A stretch of DNA of 64,000 nucleotides, taken from NCBI GenBank assembly GCA_020639295.1, contig JACKGY010000009.1:182263-246262 (forward strand). The letters run 5' to 3'. The notes beneath the pieces were generated by a model, which was given only the letters and a program-made list of their open reading frames with translations, searched no databases and was not told where the DNA came from. Made by a program: the position numbers and the translations under genes. Origin of the DNA: Planctomycetota bacterium (lineage in GTDB: Bacteria > Planctomycetota > GCA-002687715 > DRQF01). Shown here piece after piece: positions 33,647 to 42,636 of this stretch (positions are counted from its first letter, which is position 1; every line of letters begins with the position of its first letter).

Positions 33647-36600
33647 GCACCGTCCTCCATGGCGCGGCCGTCCGCCTCGCCGCTCAGGGCCTTGCGCAGG
33701 CCGGCCAGGGTCTCCTTCAGCTCGAAGGAAGGCGTGAAGGAGTCGCAGGTGACCAGGAGGTCGTCGAGTCGCGAGCGCAGGAGATCACGATCCTCGATCA
33801 CGCCGCGGCGGTAGAGGTCGTGGTAGGCGCGGACGACGGCATGCCGCACCCGCCAGTTCGGATGGTAGTGGAGCTGGCGGAGCACCTCGGCGACGCCGGC
33901 GTCCAGGGCGGCCGCCGCCAGGCCGCGGACCGCCTCCTTGGCCACCTCGAAGTTGCGCTCGAGGGCCATGGTCTTGAGCCGGCGCAGGGCGAGGCGGCGA
34001 CCGGCCGGGCTCAGCTCCTTGGCGTAGAACGCGATCGCCTGGCAGGCCGTGGAACGGACCTCGAAGTAGGGATCGGTCATCGCCATCAGGAGCGCCCGCT
34101 CGACGTCCTCGTCGAGGGTCTCGAGCTGACGGAGCGAATGCAGGGCGTTGCGCCGGACGAAGCCCGGCTCGGCGAAGTCGCCGCCGAAGAGGCGCTGCGC
34201 CAGCGGCGCGGGCCGGCGATCGGTCACGATCGAGACCAGCTGATAGCGCAGCGACTTGATCTTGAGCAGGCCCACCAGCTTGACGCCGATGTTGCGCTGC
34301 TTCCAGTTGGGCTTGGCGAGGAACTGCTTCACCCGGCCGGTCAGGTTGGCGTCGCGAACGCTCTCCGGATGGTTGAGCGCCAGGCCGAGGAGCTGCTCCG
34401 GGCGCAGGCAGTGGACGTTCATGTGGCGCGGGTCGACGCGCTCGCGCCGCGGCAGCCGCGGCATCAGCCGGGAGAACCTCGCCATGACCTCGTCGAGTTC
34501 GGCCGAGCGCAGCGCCCAGCAGACACCGAGGTAGGCCGGCAGGGCGGCGAGGATCGGGGTACCGAGGACGACCAGGCGGGACAGGAGATCGGGCAGGGCG
34601 TCGAAGCCCTTCACCACCTGGAGGCAGAGGTAGGCGGCGAGGGCGGCGAAGGCGGCGCCGACCAGCGCGCGCCAGAGCGAGGGCAGGACGTCCTTCCACT
34701 CGAAGCCGAGGCCGTCGGCGTTCAGCTTGCGCCGGAGGTGGCCGACCCGGAAGGCGGCATTGGCCATGAACGCGATGGTGGTGCCGAGGGCCACGCCGCC
34801 GATGCCGAAGCCGGCCGCCACCAGGGCCAGGCTCGTGCCCACGTTCACCACGACCGCGCCGAGGTTGATCAGTACCGCCTGACCGATCTCGAGCCGGGCG
34901 GCGTAGAAGCGGCCCATCAGGCCCTGGATGCCCCAGCCGACCAGGCCGAGCGCGTAGCAGGCGAAGGCGGTCGCGACCGCCCGCGCATCGCCCCGACTGA
35001 AGACGCCGTGGCGCAGGAGGAAGTCGACGATCGGCTGCGCCATCACCACCATCACCGCCGAGATCGGCAGCAGGAGGAAGGCGTTCCAGGCGATGCCGCT
35101 GGTGACGATCCGGCGGCAGGCGTCCTGGTCGCGCGCGGCCTGGCGTTCCGAGTACTCGCGCAGGGCCACGGTGTTGATCGACTGGGCCACCAGGGCGAAG
35201 GGGAGCTGGAACAGCACCATGCCGTAGTAGAGCGCCGAGACCCCGCCGATCGCGAGGCGCGAGACGATGGCCAGGTCGACCAGGGTCGAGATCTTGGTGA
35301 TGCCGACGTCGGCGACGATCTTGGGCGCCGCCGCCCGCAGCTTGCGCATGCCCGGTTCGCGCCAGCCCAGCGCCGGTCGCAGGGAGATTCCCGTGCGCGT
35401 CCGCATCGTCGAGGACAGCAGCACCGGGAGCTGGACCACGAGCTGGCCGAGGCCACCGGCCAGCAGGCCGATGCCGATCGCCGACAGGCCGAAGCGCGGA
35501 TAGGCGAGGGCGCCGCCGATCAGGCCGACGCTGAACATCACCGAGGAATAGGCCGGCGCGGCGAAGCGGCCATGCGCCTTGAGGATCGCGGCGACGATGG
35601 CCGCGAGGGTGACGAAGACCAGATAGGGCTGCATCAGCCGGGTGAGGGCGATGGCGTCGCCGAGGAAGCCCTTGGCGGCGAAGCCGGGCACGATCAAGGG
35701 CAGCCACCAGGGCGTGGTGGCGATCAGCGCCAGGCTGGCGAGGCAGGTGAGCAGGAGGCCCCAGCTCAGGGTCGAGCGCAGGAAGCGCCGGGCCTCGTCC
35801 GCGCGGCCGCCACCCTTCAGCATCATGTAGGTGGGCAGGATGGTGGCGTCGACCGCGTTCTCGGCGAAGACGCCGCGGAAGAGATTCGCCGCGCCCAGGC
35901 TGGCGGCGACGATGTCCATCACCCGGCCGGCGCCGAAGGTGCTGGCCAGGACCACCTCGCGGACCAGGCCGCAGAGCCGCGACAGCAAGGTCCCGAGACC
36001 GGTCACCAGGACGCTGGCCACGACCCGGCCGTGGCGAGGCTCGAGCTCGCGGGTCTCGATGCGGGCATTGAAGCGCAGGACCTGGTCGCCCAGCCGCAGG
36101 TGCTGGCCGGCGATCAGCCGGTGCGGTCCGTCGACCGGCTCGTCCTCGACCCGGATCTCGCCGGCGCGTCGGAACAGGGTGAAGACGGTGGTCTCGCGGT
36201 TGTGTCCGGTGCGCCGGATGAGGGCGCGCGCGCCGCGCGCCGCGCTGCCGACCCGGACGTCGGCGGCCGCGGAGTCGGCCACCAGCGTGACCGGGAAGAA
36301 GAGCTCCTCGGTGCTGCCGTCCTCGCGCTCGAGGCTGCCGACGAGTACCTGGGTGCTGGTCGGTCCGGGGCGGCGGCGCTGGCTGGCCAGCTCGCGGACG
36401 AGCCGGGCGTTCGCCGGCCCGGCGTCCGGAACGGCCAGGTTCCGGGCCGAGCGGGCCATCCGCTCCAGGCGCTCCGGGTCACCGAGGAGGTCGCGCACCT
36501 TGCGGGCGAGCTGGTCGCCATGGACGCGGGTGATGGTGCCCTCGGCGGCCTCGTACATCTCCTCGAAGAGCACCTCGGCGCTGCCGCGCTCCTTGAGGGA

Positions 36601-37548
36601 AACGGCGTTGACCAGCTGATGGTCGTCGGCTCCGTCGCTCTTGGGGATCAGGAGCGCCGGCTTGCCCAGCACGGCCAGCTCCATGACCACGCCCGCGCCG
36701 GCCCGGGTGACCACGAGGTCGGAGGCGGCATAGGCGTCCTCGATCTGATCGAAGTAGCGCTTCAGGATGTAGCGGTTCTTCTTGTCCTCGGGCACCTCGG
36801 CGGCGCGCAGGCGGTCGTTCGTGTCCTTCCAGGCGTCGTAGTAGGCGTTCTCGGTCAGGCCGGTGCTGTGGATGAGGGTGACCCGCTCGTCTTCGAGCAG
36901 CCGGTTGAGGCCTTCGACCGTGGCCCGGTTGATCGAGCGCGAGCCCATGGAGCCGCCAAGGACGAAGGCCACCTGCTGATCACGCGGGATGCGCAGTCGT
37001 TCCCGCGCGGCCATCCGGTCGCCGGCGGCGATCCGGCGGCGGACCGGGTAGCCGGTGAGGACCGCGCGGTCCTTGGGGAAGTAGCCGAGGGTCTCCTCGA
37101 AGCTGACGCCGATCCGGCTGGCGAAGCGCGCCAGGAGCATGTTGGCCTTGCCGGGCTTGACGTTCTGTTCGTGCAGGAAGATCGGCCGGCGGAGCAGCGC
37201 CGCCGCCAGCACCGCGGGCACCGAGACGTAGCCGCCGGTGGCGATCACGACCTGCGGCCGGAAGCGGAGGATCAACACGAGGGAACGCAGGCTGGCGTAG
37301 AGGAGCGAGAGGGCGAAGATCAGGAAGGCGCGCGGTCGTCGCGGCGAGGCGAAGGGCCGGGCGGGGATCGCCACGAAGGGGATCTTGGCGCCCTCGGTGA
37401 TCTTGCGCTCCGGACCCCGCCCGGAGCCGACGTAGAGAAGGACCGACTCCGGCTCCTGCTCGAGGATCTCCCGGCTGATGGCCAGATTCGGCATCACGTG
37501 GCCGCCGGTACCGCCGCCCGTGAAGAGATAGCGCTTGCCCTCGGTCAA
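33643..37548 (-). CDS. MurG / FHA-like / MurJ / HEAT-repeat fusion protein
   Basis: This is a 1301-residue single chain. Residues 1-392 are MurG, the lipid-II glycosyltransferase: 'GGGTGGHVMPNLA', 'FLHEQNVKPGKANMLL', 'VTRAGAGVVMELAVLGKPAL'. Residues about 398-497 are beta-rich and resemble an FHA domain ('HRLIAGQHLRLGDQVLRFNA') without the usual GR and SxxH residues. Residues 508-1030 are MurJ/MviN, the lipid-II flippase, with 'LLSRLCGLVREVVLASTFGA' and 'GVFAENAVDATILPTYM' followed by many transmembrane helices. Residues about 1050-1290 are HEAT-like helical repeats. The start is a TTG with an AGGGGA Shine-Dalgarno. The frame is uninterrupted throughout, so this is a true fusion. It overlaps mraY by four bases. 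Confidence 0.95.
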   Translation of the reverse strand: MTEGKRYLFTGGGTGGHVMPNLAISREILEQEPESVLLYVGSGRGPERKITEGAKIPFVAIPARPFASPRRPRAFLIFALSLLYASLRSLVLILRFRPQVVIATGGYVSVPAVLAAALLRRPIFLHEQNVKPGKANMLLARFASRIGVSFEETLGYFPKDRAVLTGYPVRRRIAAGDRMAARERLRIPRDQQVAFVLGGSMGSRSINRATVEGLNRLLEDERVTLIHSTGLTENAYYDAWKDTNDRLRAAEVPEDKKNRYILKRYFDQIEDAYAASDLVVTRAGAGVVMELAVLGKPALLIPKSDGADDHQLVNAVSLKERGSAEVLFEEMYEAAEGTITRVHGDQLARKVRDLLGDPERLERMARSARNLAVPDAGPANARLVRELASQRRRPGPTSTQVLVGSLEREDGSTEELFFPVTLVADSAAADVRVGSAARGARALIRRTGHNRETTVFTLFRRAGEIRVEDEPVDGPHRLIAGQHLRLGDQVLRFNARIETRELEPRHGRVVASVLVTGLGTLLSRLCGLVREVVLASTFGAGRVMDIVAASLGAANLFRGVFAENAVDATILPTYMMLKGGGRADEARRFLRSTLSWGLLLTCLASLALIATTPWWLPLIVPGFAAKGFLGDAIALTRLMQPYLVFVTLAAIVAAILKAHGRFAAPAYSSVMFSVGLIGGALAYPRFGLSAIGIGLLAGGLGQLVVQLPVLLSSTMRTRTGISLRPALGWREPGMRKLRAAAPKIVADVGITKISTLVDLAIVSRLAIGGVSALYYGMVLFQLPFALVAQSINTVALREYSERQAARDQDACRRIVTSGIAWNAFLLLPISAVMVVMAQPIVDFLLRHGVFSRGDARAVATAFACYALGLVGWGIQGLMGRFYAARLEIGQAVLINLGAVVVNVGTSLALVAAGFGIGGVALGTTIAFMANAAFRVGHLRRKLNADGLGFEWKDVLPSLWRALVGAAFAALAAYLCLQVVKGFDALPDLLSRLVVLGTPILAALPAYLGVCWALRSAELDEVMARFSRLMPRLPRRERVDPRHMNVHCLRPEQLLGLALNHPESVRDANLTGRVKQFLAKPNWKQRNIGVKLVGLLKIKSLRYQLVSIVTDRRPAPLAQRLFGGDFAEPGFVRRNALHSLRQLETLDEDVERALLMAMTDPYFEVRSTACQAIAFYAKELSPAGRRLALRRLKTMALERNFEVAKEAVRGLAAAALDAGVAEVLRQLHYHPNWRVRHAVVRAYHDLYRRGVIEDRDLLRSRLDDLLVTCDSFTPSFELKETLAGLRKALSGEADGRAMEDGA

Positions 37549-37867
37549 GACCGTCCCCTGCCCGCGCCGGGGCGCCCTCGAGGACCCCCGCCGCCATTCC
37601 CGTCGCCCGCGTCGCCGCGCCGCGCATCCTGCTGGCGTTCAAGACCTTGTCCGCGAGTCCGCCCCGGGGCCCGCGCGGCCGAGAACACGGTCCGAGGATA
37701 GCCGGGGGAGGGGGCAGCCGGGACGCTCGCCCGGGCTGCGGACGGGCCGCAGCCCAGGGCCGGCAAGGGTCCTCGCGGCGCTTTGACCGAGGAGCTTCTG
37801 GTCAGTCGCCCGCGGAAAGGTCAAGGTGGGGAGCAGCGTTCGTCACGACATCCCAGGGAGCAGCGTC
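37549..37867. other. Divergent gap between murG-murJ and the LamG protein
   Basis: This stretch of about 320 bases is extremely GC-rich. It contains a 9-base-pair perfect hairpin GGGCTGCGG/CCGCAGCCC with a five-base loop (37733-37755) and no T-run. Promoters for both divergent genes should lie here, but no clear hexamers are visible. Open frames are arginine- and proline-rich noise. Confidence 0.45.
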
Positions 37868-40030
37868 ATGACCCGATCCAGTCCAGCCTCCGAGGTCCGC
37901 CCGAACCGCCGGGTCTTCGGCCGATCCGCGACCCGCCTGCCCGGCCTCCTCCTGGTGGCCGCCCTCGTCCTCACCGGCCTGCCCCTGGCCGCCCAGGCGC
38001 CCGACCTCCTCTACCTGAAGTTCAACGAGGGCACCGGTACCAGCACCGCCGACAGCGCCGTGCCGGGCAGCGGCGTCGCGGCCACGCTGCAGCCGGGAGC
38101 CGGCTGGGACACCACCGGCCCCAAGCTGGGCGCCGCCGCCCTCAAGGCCGGGCCCAATCCGGGCGCCGTCGTCACCACCAACGCGCCCTTCTCGCTGAGC
38201 GGTTCCTGGACGATCGAGTGCTGGTTCACCGATCTCAGCGGCAGCCCCGTGGCCTCGCTTTTCGGCGACACGTCGGCCAGCAGTTTCGTCTGCTACCGCT
38301 CCTTCGGCTTCACCGGCACCGACATCCTCCTGGTCGGCGGTGGCCTCAACAACGTGGTGATCAGCGGCTTCTCGGCTTCCGGTTGGGTCCATCTGGCCTA
38401 CGTCCACGACGCCACGACCAACGACGTCAAGGCCTACGTCAACGGCAACCTGGCGACGACCACATCCCAGCCCTCGGGACTGACCATCACCGGCAGTTCG
38501 GCCAGCGGCCTGGTGATCGGCGCCGACTCCGTGAGCGGCGCGGTCTGGACCGGGTCGATCGACGAGTTCCGCATCTGGGGCGTCGCCCGGAGCCAGGCGG
38601 ACATCGTCGCCAACATGAACCAGGAGATCGCCGGCTTCGCCGACGACCTCGCCCTGACCAGCCTCGATGCCCCGAGTCCTCCGGCGCAGGCCTGCGCGCC
38701 CCTCAGCAGCACCGAGACGGTGGGTTTCACCGTGCGCAACACCGGCGCCAACGCCATCGCCCCGGGCACGAGCTTCGTCGTCTCCCACTCGGTCAACGGC
38801 GGCAGCCCCCAGGCCGAGAGCTTCTTCGTCTCCGGCAGCCTCGCCCCGGGCCAGAGCCAGTCCTTCAGCTTCGTCGGCACCGCCGATCTCTCGCAACCGG
38901 GCGAACGCCAGGTCAGCCTGAACCTGAACTACATCCCCGACCTCAATCCGCTCAACGACGTCCTGGTCGAGACCTTCGCGCCCGGCGTGGGCCTGGTGTC
39001 GAGCTTCCCCTGGACCGAGACCTTCGATCTCCTGCCCGCCGGCTTCGGCTCGACCCCGCCCGCCGGCTGGACGCAGGACGCCAACGACGACAGCGGCGTC
39101 GACGCCGACTGGCACTTCCTCGACGGCGCGACGCCGACCGCGAACACCGGTCCGACCGCCGATCACAGCAGTGGCCTCGCCGGTCAGGGCCATTTCGCCT
39201 ACGTCGAAGACAGCCAGGCGAACCACGCCCAGGTCAATCTCCTCGGCCCCTGCCTCGACCTGGCCGGCCTGTCCTCGCCCCGGCTGATCTTCTGGCTGCA
39301 CAGCCGCAACGACCAGTCGCCGACGACCACCTTCGAGAACTCGCTGTCGGTCGACCTCATCGACGTCGCCGGCAACGTCACCCTGGATGCCCTCGGGCCG
39401 ATCGGTCACCTCGGCGCCGATTGGCAGCGCTTCGGTCTCGATCTCGGTCCCTATGCCGGCAGCGTGGTGCAGCTGCGCTTCCGCGGTCGCAGCGACGGCG
39501 GTGGCGGCAAGCACGACATGGCGATCGATGACGTGACCGTGGCGGATGTCTTCCCGGGCAATGGCCAGGCTCCCCAGGCCGGTCTCGCCACCCTCGACCT
39601 GAACGCCGCCTCGAGCCCGCAGTACGGCGGTGTCGCCAGCGGCGACCCGGGACCCTACGCCGCCGGCGCCAGCGTCGGCGGGCCGCTGGTCTTCGTCATG
39701 GGTGGCCAGCCCGGGCAGCCCATCATCCTGTTGATCGGGACGCTCAACCCGGTCGCCGCCACCTTCCCGAACGTGGGCCAGATGGACATCGGCGGCGCGG
39801 TCGATCCGATGACCGGCATCCCGACCGGGATCCAGGTGCTCGGCAACGGCTTCACGCCGATCGACTTCATCGACCTGCTCTTCGTGGTCGGCGCCGGTGG
39901 CGAGACCACGCTCGGCTTCGCCACCCCGGCCTTGCCGCTCGGTGTGATCGGCGCCTTCCAGGCCGCCTTCGCGACCGGTCCGGCGCAGCCCCTCGCGCTC
40001 TCGAACGCGGTCGAACTGACCATCAACTGA
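37868..40030 (+). CDS. Secreted LamG-domain protein
   Basis: This 720-residue exported protein has a signal peptide ending 'LTGLPLAAQA' near residue 45. The first part is a concanavalin-like/LamG domain (about 48-270; 'WTIECWFTDLSGSPVASLFG', 'WTGSIDEFRIWGVARSQADI'). A CARDB-like beta domain follows ('VGFTVRNTGANAIAPGTSF'), then a MAM/jelly-roll-like region ('PAGFGSTPPAGWTQDANDDS'). The C-terminal 140 residues are glycine-rich and end 'LALSNAVELTIN', a pattern also seen in the FG-GAP and beta-helix proteins here. It is probably a surface carbohydrate-binding or adhesion protein. The start follows an AGGGAG ribosome site. Confidence 0.85.
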   Translation: MTRSSPASEVRPNRRVFGRSATRLPGLLLVAALVLTGLPLAAQAPDLLYLKFNEGTGTSTADSAVPGSGVAATLQPGAGWDTTGPKLGAAALKAGPNPGAVVTTNAPFSLSGSWTIECWFTDLSGSPVASLFGDTSASSFVCYRSFGFTGTDILLVGGGLNNVVISGFSASGWVHLAYVHDATTNDVKAYVNGNLATTTSQPSGLTITGSSASGLVIGADSVSGAVWTGSIDEFRIWGVARSQADIVANMNQEIAGFADDLALTSLDAPSPPAQACAPLSSTETVGFTVRNTGANAIAPGTSFVVSHSVNGGSPQAESFFVSGSLAPGQSQSFSFVGTADLSQPGERQVSLNLNYIPDLNPLNDVLVETFAPGVGLVSSFPWTETFDLLPAGFGSTPPAGWTQDANDDSGVDADWHFLDGATPTANTGPTADHSSGLAGQGHFAYVEDSQANHAQVNLLGPCLDLAGLSSPRLIFWLHSRNDQSPTTTFENSLSVDLIDVAGNVTLDALGPIGHLGADWQRFGLDLGPYAGSVVQLRFRGRSDGGGGKHDMAIDDVTVADVFPGNGQAPQAGLATLDLNAASSPQYGGVASGDPGPYAAGASVGGPLVFVMGGQPGQPIILLIGTLNPVAATFPNVGQMDIGGAVDPMTGIPTGIQVLGNGFTPIDFIDLLFVVGAGGETTLGFATPALPLGVIGAFQAAFATGPAQPLALSNAVELTIN

Positions 40031-40036
40031 AAGGAA

Positions 40037-40068
40037 CGGGGGCGGACCGGATCACCGGCCCGCCCCCG
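40037..40068. terminator. GC-rich stem-loop between convergent genes
   Basis: CGGGGGCGG pairs with CCGCCCCCG around an inner CCGG-ATCA-CCGG hairpin, with one mismatch between the two stems. It lies just after the LamG gene stop and before the end of the convergent FG-GAP gene. It has no T-run, so termination is inferred from position. Confidence 0.5.
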
Positions 40069-40091
40069 CGTCCCGTCGCCGAGCGCCGGGT

Positions 40092-41744
40092 TCAGGGCGT
40101 CGCCTGCAGGCGCAGACCGCTCGACGAGGCGGTGATCGGACCGATCTCGAAGGCCTGGACGTAGACCTTGATCCCGACGAAGGCGGGGTTCTGCCGCGAG
40201 ATGCCCGGCGCCACCATCATGCCGAGGGCGTCGAAGCCGAAGTCGTAGGTCGCCGCCGGGTTGGGCGCGTCGATCGCGACCAGCAGCGGCAGATAGCCGA
40301 AGAGGAGCCGGTCGTCACTCGCGAGGCTCGCCACCACCAGGCCCTGGCCGCCCGGCGTCCCGCCGCTGCAGACGAGATCGCCGGTGACCGCCTGCGGATC
40401 GCCGGCGGCGGGCATCCAGTCCAGGTCGAGGAACTGCGGCCAACCGGTCCGGCTGCGGTATTCGAGCACCGGCAAGGTGGGCGCGGTGAACACCTCGGTC
40501 CGGCCCTTGGTCCCGATCGAGAACCAGGCGCCGACCACCAGGTCGGCGAAGCCGTCGGCATCGACGTCGCCGGCGATGGCGACCGAGAAGCCGAACCACG
40601 ACCCGACGTCGCCGACGAGGGTCTGGATCAGGCTGCCGTCATGACCGGAGCGGATCTCGACGCGACCGGTGTTCGGACCGTTCAGGTTGTAGCCGTGGAC
40701 GCCGAGCACCAGGTCCGGCCAGCCGTCGCCGTCGATGTCGCCGCCGCCGGAGACCGACATGCCCATCTGGTCGCCGGGCGCGGCGCCGTGGAAGGCGTAG
40801 AGCAGCGAGGCATCGAAGCCGGACCGCACCTGCACCAGGCCGGCGTTGTTGGCGACCGTGTCGTCGGTGATCGAACCGATCAGGATGTCGTCGAAGCCGT
40901 CGCCATCCAGGTCGCCCGCGCCGGCCAGGCTACGACCGAGCTGGTCGTCCGGATCGTCGCCGTGGATGGCATGGATGAGGCCGCCACCGAAGCCGGAGTA
41001 GACCCGGACGGTTCCCGAGAGGTTGCCGTTGGCCGAGGCGTGCAGGGCGGAGGCCATGAAGTCGGCGTGGCCGTCACCATCGACGTCGCCCGCGCCGGCG
41101 ACCGCGAAGCCGAACCACTCGTTGGCGACGAGCCCGTCGATCGAATGCAGCACCGCGCCGGTCGCGCCGGAGAAGACCTGGACGCGGCCCGAGTCCTGGC
41201 CGCCGCCGTTCCCGAGATAGGCGCCGACCAGGACGTCGTCGAAGCCGTCGCCGTCGACGTCGCCGGCACCGGCCACCGTGTAGCCGAACTGGTCGTTCTG
41301 GGCCACGCCGTGGAAAGCATGGAGGAGGCTGCCGTCGCTACCGGAGTAGACGTCGGCCGAGCCCACCATGACGCCGGCGAAGAAGTCGAAGGGCGAGCCG
41401 ACGACGACGTCGTCGAAGCCGTCGCCGTTGACGTCGCCGAGACCGGCCACCGAGAAACCGAAGGCCTCGAAGTCGTCGTCGCCACGCCAGAGGTAGAGGT
41501 CGGAGCCGTCGGCGCCGGAGATGACCCGGACGCTGCCGCGCCCGTTGCCGGTCTCGCCGTCGTTCGGCGCGCCGGCGATCAGGTCGTCATGGCCGTCGCC
41601 GTTGACGTCGCCGGCCCCCTGGACCGACCAGCCGAACTGCTCGCCGCCGGTGTCGCCCGGCAGGTCGTATTGGAGGATCATCTGGGCGCGGGCGCCCAGG
41701 GCGAGGAGGAGGACGAGAACGAGGCAGAAGGGCAACTGGCGCAT
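40092..41744 (-). CDS. Secreted FG-GAP (integrin-alpha-like) beta-propeller protein
   Basis: This 550-residue exported protein has a signal peptide ('LPFCLVLVLLLALGARAQ'). Seven FG-GAP repeats follow, each with a calcium-binding loop such as 'GAGDVNGDGHDDLIAGAP' or 'GAGDLDGDGFDDILIGSI'. Seven repeats would close one seven-bladed propeller. A C-terminal domain of about 130 residues resembles the ends of the LamG and beta-helix proteins. Such propellers are extracellular adhesion or binding modules. I start at 41744; the upstream frame has no signal peptide. It is convergent with the LamG gene. Confidence 0.9.
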   Translation of the reverse strand: MRQLPFCLVLVLLLALGARAQMILQYDLPGDTGGEQFGWSVQGAGDVNGDGHDDLIAGAPNDGETGNGRGSVRVISGADGSDLYLWRGDDDFEAFGFSVAGLGDVNGDGFDDVVVGSPFDFFAGVMVGSADVYSGSDGSLLHAFHGVAQNDQFGYTVAGAGDVDGDGFDDVLVGAYLGNGGGQDSGRVQVFSGATGAVLHSIDGLVANEWFGFAVAGAGDVDGDGHADFMASALHASANGNLSGTVRVYSGFGGGLIHAIHGDDPDDQLGRSLAGAGDLDGDGFDDILIGSITDDTVANNAGLVQVRSGFDASLLYAFHGAAPGDQMGMSVSGGGDIDGDGWPDLVLGVHGYNLNGPNTGRVEIRSGHDGSLIQTLVGDVGSWFGFSVAIAGDVDADGFADLVVGAWFSIGTKGRTEVFTAPTLPVLEYRSRTGWPQFLDLDWMPAAGDPQAVTGDLVCSGGTPGGQGLVVASLASDDRLLFGYLPLLVAIDAPNPAATYDFGFDALGMMVAPGISRQNPAFVGIKVYVQAFEIGPITASSSGLRLQATP

Positions 41745-41973
41745 GGCGAGGGGGGCTCCGTGGCAAGGGTCGCGAGGCGACAGGATCCCAGCCCGAAACC
41801 CGGGAAACAAGCCCCTGGTTCCCATCCTTCACGATCCGCCGGCGCCGCCGCCGCAAGTCCGGCACCGGAACTCCCTTCCGCCGACCGCGGCCCGTTCCCG
41901 GCCGACGCCGGCCCCGGATTTTCCTCCCCGGCCGATGCCGGTTAGAGTCCGGAAACCGATCGGGAGCCGATGG

Positions 41974-42585
41974 ATGAAGCTGGAAGGACGCGCGGCCGAG
42001 GCCCTGGCCAGACTCGAGGAGGGGAACGCGAGGTTCCTCGCCCAGCAGCAGGCGGTCGAGATCTGCCGGCGGCCGGTCGCGCAGATGCAGGACGGGCAGG
42101 AGCCCTTCGCGGCCATCCTGTCCTGCTCGGACTCCCGGGTGCCGACCGAGATCGTCTTCGATCAGGGCCTGGGCGACCTCTTCGTCATCCGCGTCGCCGG
42201 CAACGTGGTGTCGCCCTCGCAGGTGGGTTCGGTCGAGTTCGCCGCGGCCCGATTCCACACTCCGCTCGTGGTCGTGCTGGGTCATTCCGGCTGCGGCGCC
42301 GTCGCCGCCACCATCGACCACGTACTCGGCCAGGATCCGCCCGAGACCGATGGCCTCCGCGCCATCGTCGAGCGCATCGAGCCCGCCGTGCATCCCCTGG
42401 CCGAGCTGGTGACCGATCGGAGCGAGCTGCTGGAGCGGGCCGTCGTCGCCAACGTGCGCGCCTCGGTCAGCCGGCTCGAGCACGGCTCGGCCTTGATCGA
42501 GCGCCTGGTCGCGACCACCGATCTCGCCGTCGTCGGCGCGATCTACGACATCCCCACCGGCCGCGTCCGTTTCCTCGATCACTGA
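41974..42585 (+). CDS. Beta-class carbonic anhydrase
   Basis: This 203-residue enzyme has the beta-carbonic anhydrase zinc site: 'LSCSDSRVPTE' (Cys51 and the Asp53-Arg55 dyad) and 'GHSGCGAV' (His104, Cys107), together with 'FVIRVAGNVV'. It interconverts CO2 and bicarbonate. I start at the ATG at 41974 (MKLEGRAAEA), which gives the family's normal length and has no signal peptide, so it is cytoplasmic. It is divergent from the FG-GAP gene and convergent with the peptidase-MA-like gene. Confidence 0.96.
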   Translation: MKLEGRAAEALARLEEGNARFLAQQQAVEICRRPVAQMQDGQEPFAAILSCSDSRVPTEIVFDQGLGDLFVIRVAGNVVSPSQVGSVEFAAARFHTPLVVVLGHSGCGAVAATIDHVLGQDPPETDGLRAIVERIEPAVHPLAELVTDRSELLERAVVANVRASVSRLEHGSALIERLVATTDLAVVGAIYDIPTGRVRFLDH

Positions 42586-42636
42586 GCGCGCGAACGCTCA
42601 CTCGCGGACCGCGGCCCGAGGGTGGTCGCGCGCGCC

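Noticed and set aside
33643..37548. The MurG-MurJ fusion as an artefact of a missed stop or frameshift
   Set aside because: The linker region (about residues 393-507) is open in the same phase and has its own fold-like composition; no internal start with a ribosome site is evident at the MurJ boundary.
33820..37701. A 1293-codon open frame antisense to the murG-murJ gene
   Set aside because: It is low-complexity Glu/Asp/Arg/Gly with no signal or family, while the minus strand holds two recognisable enzymes. It is a shadow.
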